Shown here piece after piece: positions 34,101 to 41,053 of a DNA stretch of 64,000 bases. Under the pieces are notes generated by a model that saw nothing but the letters and a program-made list of their open reading frames with translations, ran no database searches and was not told where the DNA came from. The translations under genes and the position numbers were made by a program. The stretch spans positions 186,001 through 250,000 of the forward strand of contig CATOTH010000010.1 in the NCBI GenBank assembly GCA_951813065.1. Direction: 5' to 3'. The first letter of the stretch is position 1; each line of letters begins with the position of its first letter. The stretch comes from an uncultured Bryobacterales bacterium (lineage in GTDB: Bacteria > Acidobacteriota > Terriglobia > Bryobacterales > UBA6623).

Positions 34101-34189
34101 GCCTGGAAGTCGACCGCAGCGGGGGCGACTGCTGTGGCTGCGGTCGCGACCAGCGTCGCTACGAGAGCCCGGCCAAGCATGGCAATCAC
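31106..34189 (-). CDS. PSCyt1/DUF1549/LamG/DUF1553 secreted cytochrome-like protein
   Basis: A 1,027-residue protein. GGTAGG six bases before the GTG at 34187-34189 supports that start; the ATG three codons in (34180) is the alternative. Order of domains: signal peptide; PSCyt1 with haem motif CYACHG near residue 40; DUF1549 (about 145-350) with CARCHDHK near 330; a LamG/concanavalin-type jelly roll (about 440-605; FTLSAWIRPA, WTHVAGVYDG, LIDDARVYSRALSAEE); DUF1553 (about 690-1000; VNRFWQQLFGRGIVATVEDF). The LamG module, absent from the paralogue at 3424-6714, suggests binding to a glycan or other polymer. Central gene of the operon running from 36479 to 28861. Confidence 0.93.
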   Translation of the reverse strand: MIAMLGRALVATLVATAATAVAPAAVDFQADVRPILSDRCYACHGPDKETRLSPLRLDNEEGAFAPLAGGGFAVVRGKPEQSELIRRVEDADPSRRMPPASMGHAELTSAQIATLRAWVQEGASWSGHWAFEPPRKADVGSPGSDSGAVNPVDRFVLARLREEGIEPSEPADKATLLRRVTLDLTGLPPAPAEVGEFLGNPSPAAYEQVVERLLASPRFGERMAFRWLEAARYADTNGYQNDQERDMWRWRDWVIEAFNANMPFDRFTVEQLAGDLLPNPTLSQRIATGFNRNHRGNAENGTDPDEYQVEYAVDRLETTSTVWLGLTMGCARCHDHKYDPISQREFYQFFAFFNNVSDRGRYYKFGNTPPIVRAPTREQRAHLDALGGRIARLEEALEGRQQEIDAAMTVDSVQASPEPWTFSERLVARRTFEASHSGAEGRHGRAAKLDGNRFFDLGNIANFDFYDPFTLSAWIRPAAKTGGILARYNAAGPKGYGLFLVDSKLQFRIDTSSISDRMRVESEASIPLDKWTHVAGVYDGTRTTAGMLLYVNGRQVATRSLIDESLNSTKIAEPLRIGHGPGPDDRFEGLIDDARVYSRALSAEEAGVIAVAETPSQIAALPRERRTAAQQRKLRRAFLETPAAGAATATWTELRDLRLEREDFLASLPTVMVMEERRDLRPTHFLFRGSFDAPREQVGPGLPATLPPLPAGVPNNRLGLAQWLTDPSHPLTARVTVNRFWQQLFGRGIVATVEDFGSQGAAPTHPELLDWLARDFIESGWDVKALLRTIVTSATYRQSSKVRPDLLQRDPENLLLARAPRQRLAAESIRDQALAIAGLLSAESGGPSVKPYQPSGLWKELSNWKAYENDHGNDLYRRSLYTFWKRTLGPPAMLAFDAAPRETCVVHEVRTNTPIQALNLMNDPTYTEAARLYAERMIREGGASDDDRLQYGFLLATAREPGDAEAEILRASLNRYRDRYQTDPEDAEKYLTAGEQERDESIEAPELAAYTAVASMLLNLDETITRE

Positions 34190-34246
34190 ATTGTACCTAC
34201 CACTACTGCCATCAGTTCGACGGATCGTGCCAGGTCTTGGAATGGC

Positions 34247-35128
34247 TCAGTCGGGGAAGAACGGCATGAGCCGACGGATCTGTGCCTCGGTAGGCTGCAG
34301 GCCGTACTCCGTGATCTCGAAGGCTTCCGCCCGCTCGATCGAATCGGCGGCCGCGCCGTACCGGGCCCGCGCCGCTTCGCGCCACGCGTCGGATATCCCG
34401 AGACTGCGCGCCGCCTTGAGCCACGCGAGGCGCCCCTTGGGATCTTTCGGCACCTCGTCCAGCCTGCCGGCGTGCCATGGCAACCACTCGTAGAACTGCG
34501 AGACATGAGCATCGAGCGCGGCGTACTTCTTCTCGACCACGTCGTCGATCGAAACGACAATATCGGGCCGGAACGGCTGGGGCCGCGTGAAGCGGTCCGA
34601 GAAATACAGGAACAGCGGGTTCTTGTTCGTCGGCGGTGTGTCGCTGGCGAGGTTGGGGACGGTGACCATGTAGGACGCGTCCTGCACCAGGATGCCGGTA
34701 TACCGATGGTCCGGATGGTAGTCGTTGGGCCGGGGTGCGATCACGATGTCCGCGTCCCACTCCCGGATCCGCCGGATGATCTGCATGCGGACCTCTAGGC
34801 TGGGCACGAGTTCGCCGTCGTGATTGTCGAGCACCTCGTACTCGATCCCGAGCCGGCGGCCTGATTCCTGGGCCTCCGCCCGCCGACGGGCCGCGAGCAT
34901 TCCACCCCCTTCGGACTGGTGTCCGGCATCGCCGTTCGTCACCGAGACGAACTTGACGTTGTGTCCGGCGGCTGCGTATTTGGCCGCGATGCCCCCGGCC
35001 TTGATGTCGCAGTCATCGGGGTGGGCGCCGATGGCGATAACTTGGATTGGTTCTGCGGTGGAGGGTGCAACTGCGAGTGCCATGAGCAGGATGAGGGGGA
35101 GGAACGCTACGCGCGGGGGATTCGTCAT
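34247..35128 (-). CDS. PIG-L/LmbE family deacetylase, secreted
   Basis: A 293-residue protein from the ATG at 35126-35128, one base after the permease stop. A signal peptide (VAFLPLILLMALAVAPSTA) precedes the LmbE fold: the zinc motif IAIGAHPDDCDIKAGG (residues about 31-46), the middle FVSVTNGDAGHQ and the second metal motif PNDYHPDHRYTG. PIG-L enzymes remove acetyl groups from GlcNAc-type sugars or similar amides. With a signal peptide it should act in the periplasm, and its operon partners (permease, PSCyt1/LamG, DUF1501, SDR) suggest processing of an acetylated sugar or amino sugar; this is inference. Confidence 0.92.
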   Translation of the reverse strand: MTNPPRVAFLPLILLMALAVAPSTAEPIQVIAIGAHPDDCDIKAGGIAAKYAAAGHNVKFVSVTNGDAGHQSEGGGMLAARRRAEAQESGRRLGIEYEVLDNHDGELVPSLEVRMQIIRRIREWDADIVIAPRPNDYHPDHRYTGILVQDASYMVTVPNLASDTPPTNKNPLFLYFSDRFTRPQPFRPDIVVSIDDVVEKKYAALDAHVSQFYEWLPWHAGRLDEVPKDPKGRLAWLKAARSLGISDAWREAARARYGAAADSIERAEAFEITEYGLQPTEAQIRRLMPFFPD

Positions 35129-35129
35129 G

Positions 35130-36479
35130 TCATTGACCGCTGGTGCCGCTACGAGCGAACGGCCACTCCTTCTGCCGGCTCGCGATTCCGAGGTAGACGA
35201 CTGTACCGAGCAGAAGCGTGCCGACACCAAACAGGATAAACCAACCGCCCAGCGACAGAAACACGTAGGTGTACCCGACGAGCGAGATGATCGCTGGCAG
35301 GGGGTAGCCCCACATGCTGAAGGGCCGCTCGACGTCGTCCTTGCGCGCCCGGATCAGGAACAGGGCGATCGTATGGCCAATGAACTGGATCAGGATACGG
35401 GCCGCCATCAGCGCCTTGATCACGTTGTCCAGGCTGAAGAAGCTTGCCGCGATCGTGCCCGCCCCGATCAGCAGCAGGGAACGGTGAGGGAATCCCTTGG
35501 TGGGGTGCAACTCCCCAAGCTGGCGGAAGAAGATCCCGTCCCGGGCCGCGGCGTACGGCACCCGCGAATAACCCAGCAACAGCGCGAAGATCGAGCCGAA
35601 CGCCGTAATCACAATCATTCCGGCAAGCAGGTTGGCGGCCCACGGGCCGTATACCTGCTCGACGAACAGGGCTCCGAGGAACGGGGATTCCATTGCCTGC
35701 CGCCACGGCACAACGCCAATGAAGCTGAACGAGATCGCGATGTCGATCACCGCCACGCCGAGGACTGAGTACAGGACCGCACGGGGGATCGTGCGGCCCG
35801 GATCCTTGACTTCTGCTCCGAGATAGCAGACCTGGTAGTAGCCCAAGAACAGGTACAGCACTTCCGCGGATCCTTCCCCGAGACCCTGTAGGAACGCCAG
35901 GTCGAAGCGGAACGCATCTTCGGGCAAGTCGAACGCCAGGGCGGGATCGAAATGCAGGATTCCCGTGACGATGACCCACCCAGTCGTCAGCAGCATCACC
36001 GACCAGAGCCCGAGCATCAGCTTCGCGATGTCATCGATCCGTCGATAGAGAGCGAAGATGAGCACCACGCAGATCCCTGCCGCGAGCAGCTTGCCTTCCA
36101 TCGCGGACAGGTCTGGCAGGAATACCCGCAGGTACTGGACCAGTCCGATGTTTCCGCTCGCGATCTCGAGCGGGCCGGCGAACAGGATCTGCCAGACGAA
36201 CAGGAACGCCAGCATGCGGCCCCAGGTCCGCGAGCCAAACCCCTTTTTCAGAAAGACGTAGGTGCCTCCGGCAGCGGGGTTGGCAGCGCCCAGTTCGGCG
36301 ACGACCAGGCCGTCGGCGAGCGCGATCACGGTACCCACGATCCACGCCAGGTATGCCTGCGGGCCCGCCAGGGTCTGGAGAATCAGGGCGATCGCGATGA
36401 ACGGCCCGATCCCAACCATGTTGGACATGTTGATGGTCGTGGCGTTGAGCAGGCCCAGCCTGCGTTGCATCCCTTCCAC
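35130..36479 (-). CDS. APC-superfamily amino acid permease
   Basis: A 449-residue membrane protein. The GTG at 36477-36479 is preferred because AGGAG lies six bases upstream; it gives (M)EGMQRRLGLLNATT. The ATG three codons later is the alternative. About twelve membrane segments. The first carries the APC-type substrate motif MSNMVGIGPFIAIALI, and the third region has AANPAAGGTYVFLKKGFG, typical of amino acid/polyamine permeases. GSAEVLYLFLGYYQVCYLG, EVKDPGRTIPRA and YSRVPYAAARDGIFF also fit. First gene of a five-gene leftward operon, so it may import an amino acid or amino sugar-like product released by the secreted enzymes encoded after it. Confidence 0.9.
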   Translation of the reverse strand: MEGMQRRLGLLNATTINMSNMVGIGPFIAIALILQTLAGPQAYLAWIVGTVIALADGLVVAELGAANPAAGGTYVFLKKGFGSRTWGRMLAFLFVWQILFAGPLEIASGNIGLVQYLRVFLPDLSAMEGKLLAAGICVVLIFALYRRIDDIAKLMLGLWSVMLLTTGWVIVTGILHFDPALAFDLPEDAFRFDLAFLQGLGEGSAEVLYLFLGYYQVCYLGAEVKDPGRTIPRAVLYSVLGVAVIDIAISFSFIGVVPWRQAMESPFLGALFVEQVYGPWAANLLAGMIVITAFGSIFALLLGYSRVPYAAARDGIFFRQLGELHPTKGFPHRSLLLIGAGTIAASFFSLDNVIKALMAARILIQFIGHTIALFLIRARKDDVERPFSMWGYPLPAIISLVGYTYVFLSLGGWFILFGVGTLLLGTVVYLGIASRQKEWPFARSGTSGQ

Positions 36480-36485
36480 GTTGGT

Positions 36486-36490
36486 CTCCT
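36486..36490 (-). promoter_or_regulatory. Ribosome binding site deciding the permease start
   Basis: AGGAG on the minus strand, six bases before the GTG at 36477-36479. The in-frame ATG at 36470 has its own purine stretch directly adjacent (GGAAGGG), too close to work well, so the GTG is favoured. Confidence 0.6.
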
Positions 36491-36657
36491 GCGGCGATTG
36501 CCTGGAGCAGGGTAGCACCTTTGCCCGCCTCCGCTCGAGATGAATGGCAGCTGCCCTCACCCGGCTGTGATTGCCGGACGTGCCCAAGGCGCGTGGTAGC
36601 ATCAACAGACGCCATTGGAACGCGGCAGTTCTGCCGCGCAGCAACCCACCCGACCAA

Positions 36658-39600
36658 ATGCCGCGGTCCAAGGTTTCAAGCAACGTTTCGCCTCCCTCCT
36701 CGTCGCACGATCGGGCCGACGCGTGCGTGCTGCATGGTGGCTGGCTTCCCGCAGGGTCTGGCGGGAGGCTCCTGATTTGGGGCGAATCGGCGCGGGAACT
36801 ACCCCGGCCTCGAAAGGACGAGCATCCGTTTCAATTGCGGCGGGACGAACTCGCGGCTGTGATCTGCGCAGCCGGGGCTGTCGTCGCAGACGACCGGGAA
36901 GAGCGCCGCCGAATCCCGAACAAGGCCTGGGCTGTCTTGCCGGGAAACGGCACCGGACCAGCTCCATCGCTGGAATTGCAGGCCGAGCTGCAGGATCAAG
37001 GCACGGCTCCGCCAACGCGCCTGGGAGTCTGGCGGATTGACACGGTCGAGATCACCCGATTGCCCGTGCTGCTGAGCTTGTTCAATTCCGGGTCTTCTGA
37101 TTCGGCACGGTCGATCCGTTGCGGCCATGACTTGCGCTTTTGGCAGCAACTGGCCGAGCGATTGCTGTGGTCCGTCCGGAGGCACGAGTACCTACCCTCG
37201 ATCGCGGCCCTGCCGCCAGGAATCGGCAGGAGCCCGAAGCGCAAGGGCAAGAAAGCAATCGAGTCGGATGTGCAGTTCGAATCCAGCTGGGAGCTGGCGG
37301 AATTCGCGGAGGACCAAATCGTCGCCGGATTCTCCGGTGCGATGGCGTCAGTATGCGGCGCGCTGTGGACGGAAGATCCTCGAAAGGCCGAAGGCGGTAT
37401 CCCGGTGCGCGACTCAGTCCAAATGGTGCGTCACTTTCTCGGGGTGCAACTCGAGAGCACGGTCCGGGACACGAGGTTTTCGCAAGCCGTGATCAAGCGC
37501 TTCGATGGGACGTTCGTCCGAGCCGCCCTGACCGAACCGCCCGATTCAGCCCGTGCCGATTCGGCGAGCCGCATCGGCACGCAGACCTGGGAGCAATGGA
37601 AGCGTTGGCGCGACCGAATCCAGCGATCGGCTCGTGACGCGGACGAACGCATCTGTTTCCGCCTGGAGGACGCGAATCCGGCCTCGCCCGATGCCTGGCG
37701 CCTGGAGTGGCTCCTCTCGTCCCGTCGCGACCCGTCAATTCTCTTTCCGCTGGAGGACTTCTGGGCGAACCGGAAGAGCGACCGGACTCCGCCGAGAGTT
37801 GTGCGGGAGGTGCTGCTCCAGCTTGGCCAGGCCGCTCGGCTGTACGACCGGCTCTGGGATGGCATGGACAGCGACGCGCCCTCCGGAGTCATTCTGGACC
37901 GGGACGAGGCACTGGCGTTTCTACGGCTTCAAGGCCCCATCCTGCAAGGCGCCGGATTCCGCGTAATCGTGCCCGCATGGTGGACGATGACTGGCCAGCG
38001 CCGCATGCGCCTGCGGCTGACAGCGCGGAAACCGGTGCAAGCCGACGGGGCAGGTAGCGAGGGCTCGGGGTTGCTCGGGCTAGACCGCCTAGTCGAGTAC
38101 GAGCCCCGTGTCGTTCTGGACGGGGAAGTCCTTTCCCGAAAGGAGTGGGACCGGATCGTGGCCGCCAAGGAAGGCCTGATCCAAGTCCGGGGCCAGTGGA
38201 TGGAATTGCGCGCAGACGAGGTTTCCCGCCTTGAGGAGTACTGGGACGCCGGCGATTCGCCGCGTGAGATGACCGTCGGCGAATTGATCCGCGCCGAGGC
38301 CGGTACCGGCCAGGACAGTGTCGAAGTTGCCTGCGACGCCGAGCTTGGCCGGATGCTCTCAGCGCTTCGCGGAACTGGCGGTCTTGAGATCCTTGATCAG
38401 CCGACGGGTTTCGAGGGCCAGTTGCGGGAGTACCAAGTGCGGGGGTTCTCGTGGCTTACATACCTGGAGCAGCTCGGTTTTGGAGCCTGCCTGGCCGATG
38501 ACATGGGCCTGGGCAAGACCATCCAGGTCCTCGCGACTGTCTTGGAGGACAAGACGCGGAACCCGGATGCCAGCCCCACGTTGTTGGTCGCTCCGACATC
38601 GGTTCTCGGGAACTGGCAGCGCGAGACGCGGCGCTTCGCGCCGACTCTTTCGACGTTCATTCACCATGGGCCGCAGCGCGCCAAGACCGCCACGGCGCTG
38701 GCTGCCGCGACACGGCAGGCTGACATAGTGATCGTCTCTTTCGGGGTGGCCAGGTCGGATGCCGCCGTCTTGAGAGCGACGGGGTGGCGTCGGCTGGTTG
38801 TCGATGAGTCCCAGAACATCAAGAACCCCTCCGCGGCCGTGACCAAAGCCATTCGCGGCATCAGGGCGGACCGGCGCATCGCCCTGACAGGCACACCGGT
38901 CGAGAACCGGCTGATGGACCTTTGGTCGCTCTTCAGCATGCTGAACCCGGGATACCTGGGGAACATGACGGAATTCAGGAAGAATATCGAGCGGCCGATC
39001 ATGCAGGGCCGCGACCGTGCGGCCGCGCTGCAATTGCGGGGTATGGTGCGGCCGTTCATTCTTCGGCGCATGAAGACAGATAAGGCGATCATCAAGGATC
39101 TTCCGGCGAAGGTCGAGCAGAACTCGTTCTGCAATCTGACGCCGGAACAGGCCACGCTCTACGAAGCGGTTGTCCGTGATCTTGAAGCGAAGCTGCAGGC
39201 CGATTCAGGAATCGAGCGCCAAGGCCTGATGTTCGCGACGCTGATGCGACTCAAGCAGATCTGCAATCATCCCGCGCAGTATCTCCAGGACGCCAGCGAG
39301 TTCTCCGAGTCGCGTTCGCATAAGCTGGCCCGTGTTTGCGAAATGCTTGACGAGATCGAGGCGGAGGGCGACAGCGCGTTGGTCTTCACACAATTCGCCG
39401 AGGTTGGCAAGTCTTTGGAGACGTTGTTTCGCCGACGCTACGGCGGAGCGGTCTACTACCTGCACGGCGCGACTCCGAGGGCCCGGCGCGAGCACATGGT
39501 GGAAGAATTCCAGAATCCCGACACCGAACGGGCGATTTTCGTGCTGTCGTTGCGCGCGGGCGGAACCGGCATCACGCTGACCCGGGCGAACCACGTCATT

Positions 39601-39861
39601 CACTTCGATCGGTGGTGGAACCCGGCCGTCGAGAACCAAGCGACCGATCGTGCCTTCCGGATCGGGCAGGACAAGACCGTGTTTGTCCACAAGATGGTGA
39701 CCATGGGCACCCTTGAAGAGCGCATTGATGAACTGATCGAGAGCAAGAAGAGCCTGGCGGAGGAGATCGTTGGGACCGACGAATCTTGGCTGGCGAATCT
39801 CGACAACCAAGCCTTCCGGGAGCTGATCGCGCTGGACCGCAGTGACGCGGTAGTGGGTTGA
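36658..39861 (+). CDS. SNF2-family helicase with SNF2-associated domain
   Basis: A 1,067-residue protein from the ATG at 36658; the frame opens at a TTG at 36571 but that extension is not conserved-looking. The N-terminal third (VLHGGWLPAG, LLIWGES) is as in bacterial SNF2 proteins. The SNF2-associated domain (about 470-530; YEPRVVLDGEVLSRKEW, LIQVRGQWMELR) precedes the motor: motif I, DDMGLGKTIQ (near 614); II, VVDESQNIKN (DESQ, near 715); III, ALTGTPVENRLMD; then SLRAGGTGITLTRANHVIHF and ATDRAFRIGQ (near 1000). SNF2 ATPases translocate on double-stranded DNA to remodel bound proteins. The adjacent SWIM protein overlaps its end region, a well-known bacterial pairing of unclear function. Confidence 0.93.
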   Translation: MPRSKVSSNVSPPSSSHDRADACVLHGGWLPAGSGGRLLIWGESARELPRPRKDEHPFQLRRDELAAVICAAGAVVADDREERRRIPNKAWAVLPGNGTGPAPSLELQAELQDQGTAPPTRLGVWRIDTVEITRLPVLLSLFNSGSSDSARSIRCGHDLRFWQQLAERLLWSVRRHEYLPSIAALPPGIGRSPKRKGKKAIESDVQFESSWELAEFAEDQIVAGFSGAMASVCGALWTEDPRKAEGGIPVRDSVQMVRHFLGVQLESTVRDTRFSQAVIKRFDGTFVRAALTEPPDSARADSASRIGTQTWEQWKRWRDRIQRSARDADERICFRLEDANPASPDAWRLEWLLSSRRDPSILFPLEDFWANRKSDRTPPRVVREVLLQLGQAARLYDRLWDGMDSDAPSGVILDRDEALAFLRLQGPILQGAGFRVIVPAWWTMTGQRRMRLRLTARKPVQADGAGSEGSGLLGLDRLVEYEPRVVLDGEVLSRKEWDRIVAAKEGLIQVRGQWMELRADEVSRLEEYWDAGDSPREMTVGELIRAEAGTGQDSVEVACDAELGRMLSALRGTGGLEILDQPTGFEGQLREYQVRGFSWLTYLEQLGFGACLADDMGLGKTIQVLATVLEDKTRNPDASPTLLVAPTSVLGNWQRETRRFAPTLSTFIHHGPQRAKTATALAAATRQADIVIVSFGVARSDAAVLRATGWRRLVVDESQNIKNPSAAVTKAIRGIRADRRIALTGTPVENRLMDLWSLFSMLNPGYLGNMTEFRKNIERPIMQGRDRAAALQLRGMVRPFILRRMKTDKAIIKDLPAKVEQNSFCNLTPEQATLYEAVVRDLEAKLQADSGIERQGLMFATLMRLKQICNHPAQYLQDASEFSESRSHKLARVCEMLDEIEAEGDSALVFTQFAEVGKSLETLFRRRYGGAVYYLHGATPRARREHMVEEFQNPDTERAIFVLSLRAGGTGITLTRANHVIHFDRWWNPAVENQATDRAFRIGQDKTVFVHKMVTMGTLEERIDELIESKKSLAEEIVGTDESWLANLDNQAFRELIALDRSDAVVG

Positions 39862-39869
39862 AAGGAGGG
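39861..39869 (+). promoter_or_regulatory. Strong ribosome binding site for the SWIM gene
   Basis: AAAGGAGGG overlaps the stop codon of the SNF2 gene and lies six to seven bases before the ATG at 39876. It selects that ATG over the in-frame TTG at 39858 and implies coupled translation. Confidence 0.8.
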
Positions 39870-39875
39870 CGAAGC

Positions 39876-40748
39876 ATGGCTGGACGAAGCAAGACTTGGT
39901 GGGGGGCCGAATTCGTCAGGGCCCTCGAGAGTTGCATGGACCCCGGGCGTTTGCAGCGTGGCCGGAGCTATGCCCATCCCAGTCGCCAAGTCTACTGCGA
40001 CGTAGCCGACGGCAAGATCGAAGCCGAGATTGTCGGCAACAAGAACCCGTATTTCGGTGTTCACCGGACGCCCTATTACGATGTCGAAATCCAGTTCCGC
40101 AAGATCCCGGCAGGGAGCTGGGCCAAGATCCTCCGCAGATTGGGCTCCAACGCCAACTGGGTGACCCACCTTGTGCTGGGGGAGGTGCCCTCCACGATCG
40201 AGGAGGCGTTTGAGGGTTCGAAGGTCAAGCTCCTGCCTCGGTCGAGGACCGAGATCCATTCGAGTTGCTCGTGTCCCGACTACGCGAACCCTTGCAAGCA
40301 CGTGGCAGGCGTCTATTTCACGGTAGCGGCGATGCTGGAGCAGGATCCGTTGCTGCTGTTCGAGTTTCGCGGAATGGATCGTGGCGAGCTGCTCAAGGCG
40401 ATGTCGAAGTCCGAGTTCGGCGCGGCGTTGCTGGACGGCGAGAGCGTTGGCGGTCCGGACCTCGAAGCTGCCACGCGCGCTGCACGCCTGCCCGCAGTGA
40501 CGGCCGTTCCCGGCGAGGCCGCCGCCTTGGACCCACGCGCCTTCTGGCGCGGCCTGCCGCTGCCGCGCGGCGTCGCCGCTGACAGGCGGCTCCCGCCCGT
40601 GCCGGCTCTGCTGTTGCGCAAGGAGGGAGACTACCCGGCGTTTTGGCAGCGGGAGAGTTCCTTCATCGACGCGATGTCGGAGATCTACGAGCGAGTCGCG
40701 AACAGTCTTCCCTCGGTGCCGGCCAACGGATTGCCGCTGGACGAGTGA
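39876..40748 (+). CDS. SWIM zinc-finger protein
   Basis: A 290-residue protein. The ATG at 39876 follows a near-perfect Shine-Dalgarno sequence. The SWIM motif CSCPDYANPCKHVAG (CxCxnCxH, residues about 131-145) binds zinc and is inferred to bind DNA or protein. The N-terminal part (WWGAEFVRALESCMDPGRLQ, RGRSYAHPSRQV) and the segment FEFRGMDRGELLKAM match the stand-alone SWIM proteins found beside SNF2 helicases. The C-terminal 80 residues are Pro/Arg-rich. It presumably directs or regulates the SNF2 motor; no enzymatic motif is visible. Confidence 0.9.
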   Translation: MAGRSKTWWGAEFVRALESCMDPGRLQRGRSYAHPSRQVYCDVADGKIEAEIVGNKNPYFGVHRTPYYDVEIQFRKIPAGSWAKILRRLGSNANWVTHLVLGEVPSTIEEAFEGSKVKLLPRSRTEIHSSCSCPDYANPCKHVAGVYFTVAAMLEQDPLLLFEFRGMDRGELLKAMSKSEFGAALLDGESVGGPDLEAATRAARLPAVTAVPGEAAALDPRAFWRGLPLPRGVAADRRLPPVPALLLRKEGDYPAFWQRESSFIDAMSEIYERVANSLPSVPANGLPLDE

Positions 40749-40932
40749 GGCGGGATCGAGCCGGTCCGGCTGCTCTTTGTCTGATCATGCTTGGGGATGC
40801 TGCTACCCTGAGATCGCAGACCGGTTCAGTTGGACCGCCATCCACACGCTTCTCGGACCCCGGCCGGCACTGCCCGGTCGATCGCATCGAGCAATCGGGC
40901 GTTGGTTCGTTTCGGGCTGCGTTCTGAAGGTT

Positions 40933-41008
40933 GGGGCGGTAGCTCAGTTGGTAGAGCAACGGCCTTTTAAGCCGTGGGTCCCGGGTTCGAGTCCCGGCCG
41001 CCTCACCA
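40933..41008 (+). tRNA. tRNA-Lys (anticodon TTT)
   Basis: A complete 76-base cloverleaf. Acceptor stem GGGGCGG pairs with CCGCCTC (one G-U pair), D arm TAGCTCAGTTGGTAGAGC, anticodon stem ACGGC/GCCGT around the loop CTTTTAA with anticodon TTT at 40966-40968, and T arm CCGGGTTCGAGTCCCGG. The discriminator is A and the CCA end is encoded in the gene (41006-41008). It decodes AAA and, through wobble, AAG. Confidence 0.97.
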
Positions 41009-41053
41009 CTTGAGACTTGTCCTGCCCGCAGGGGATCAACGGCTGGCCGCGCC

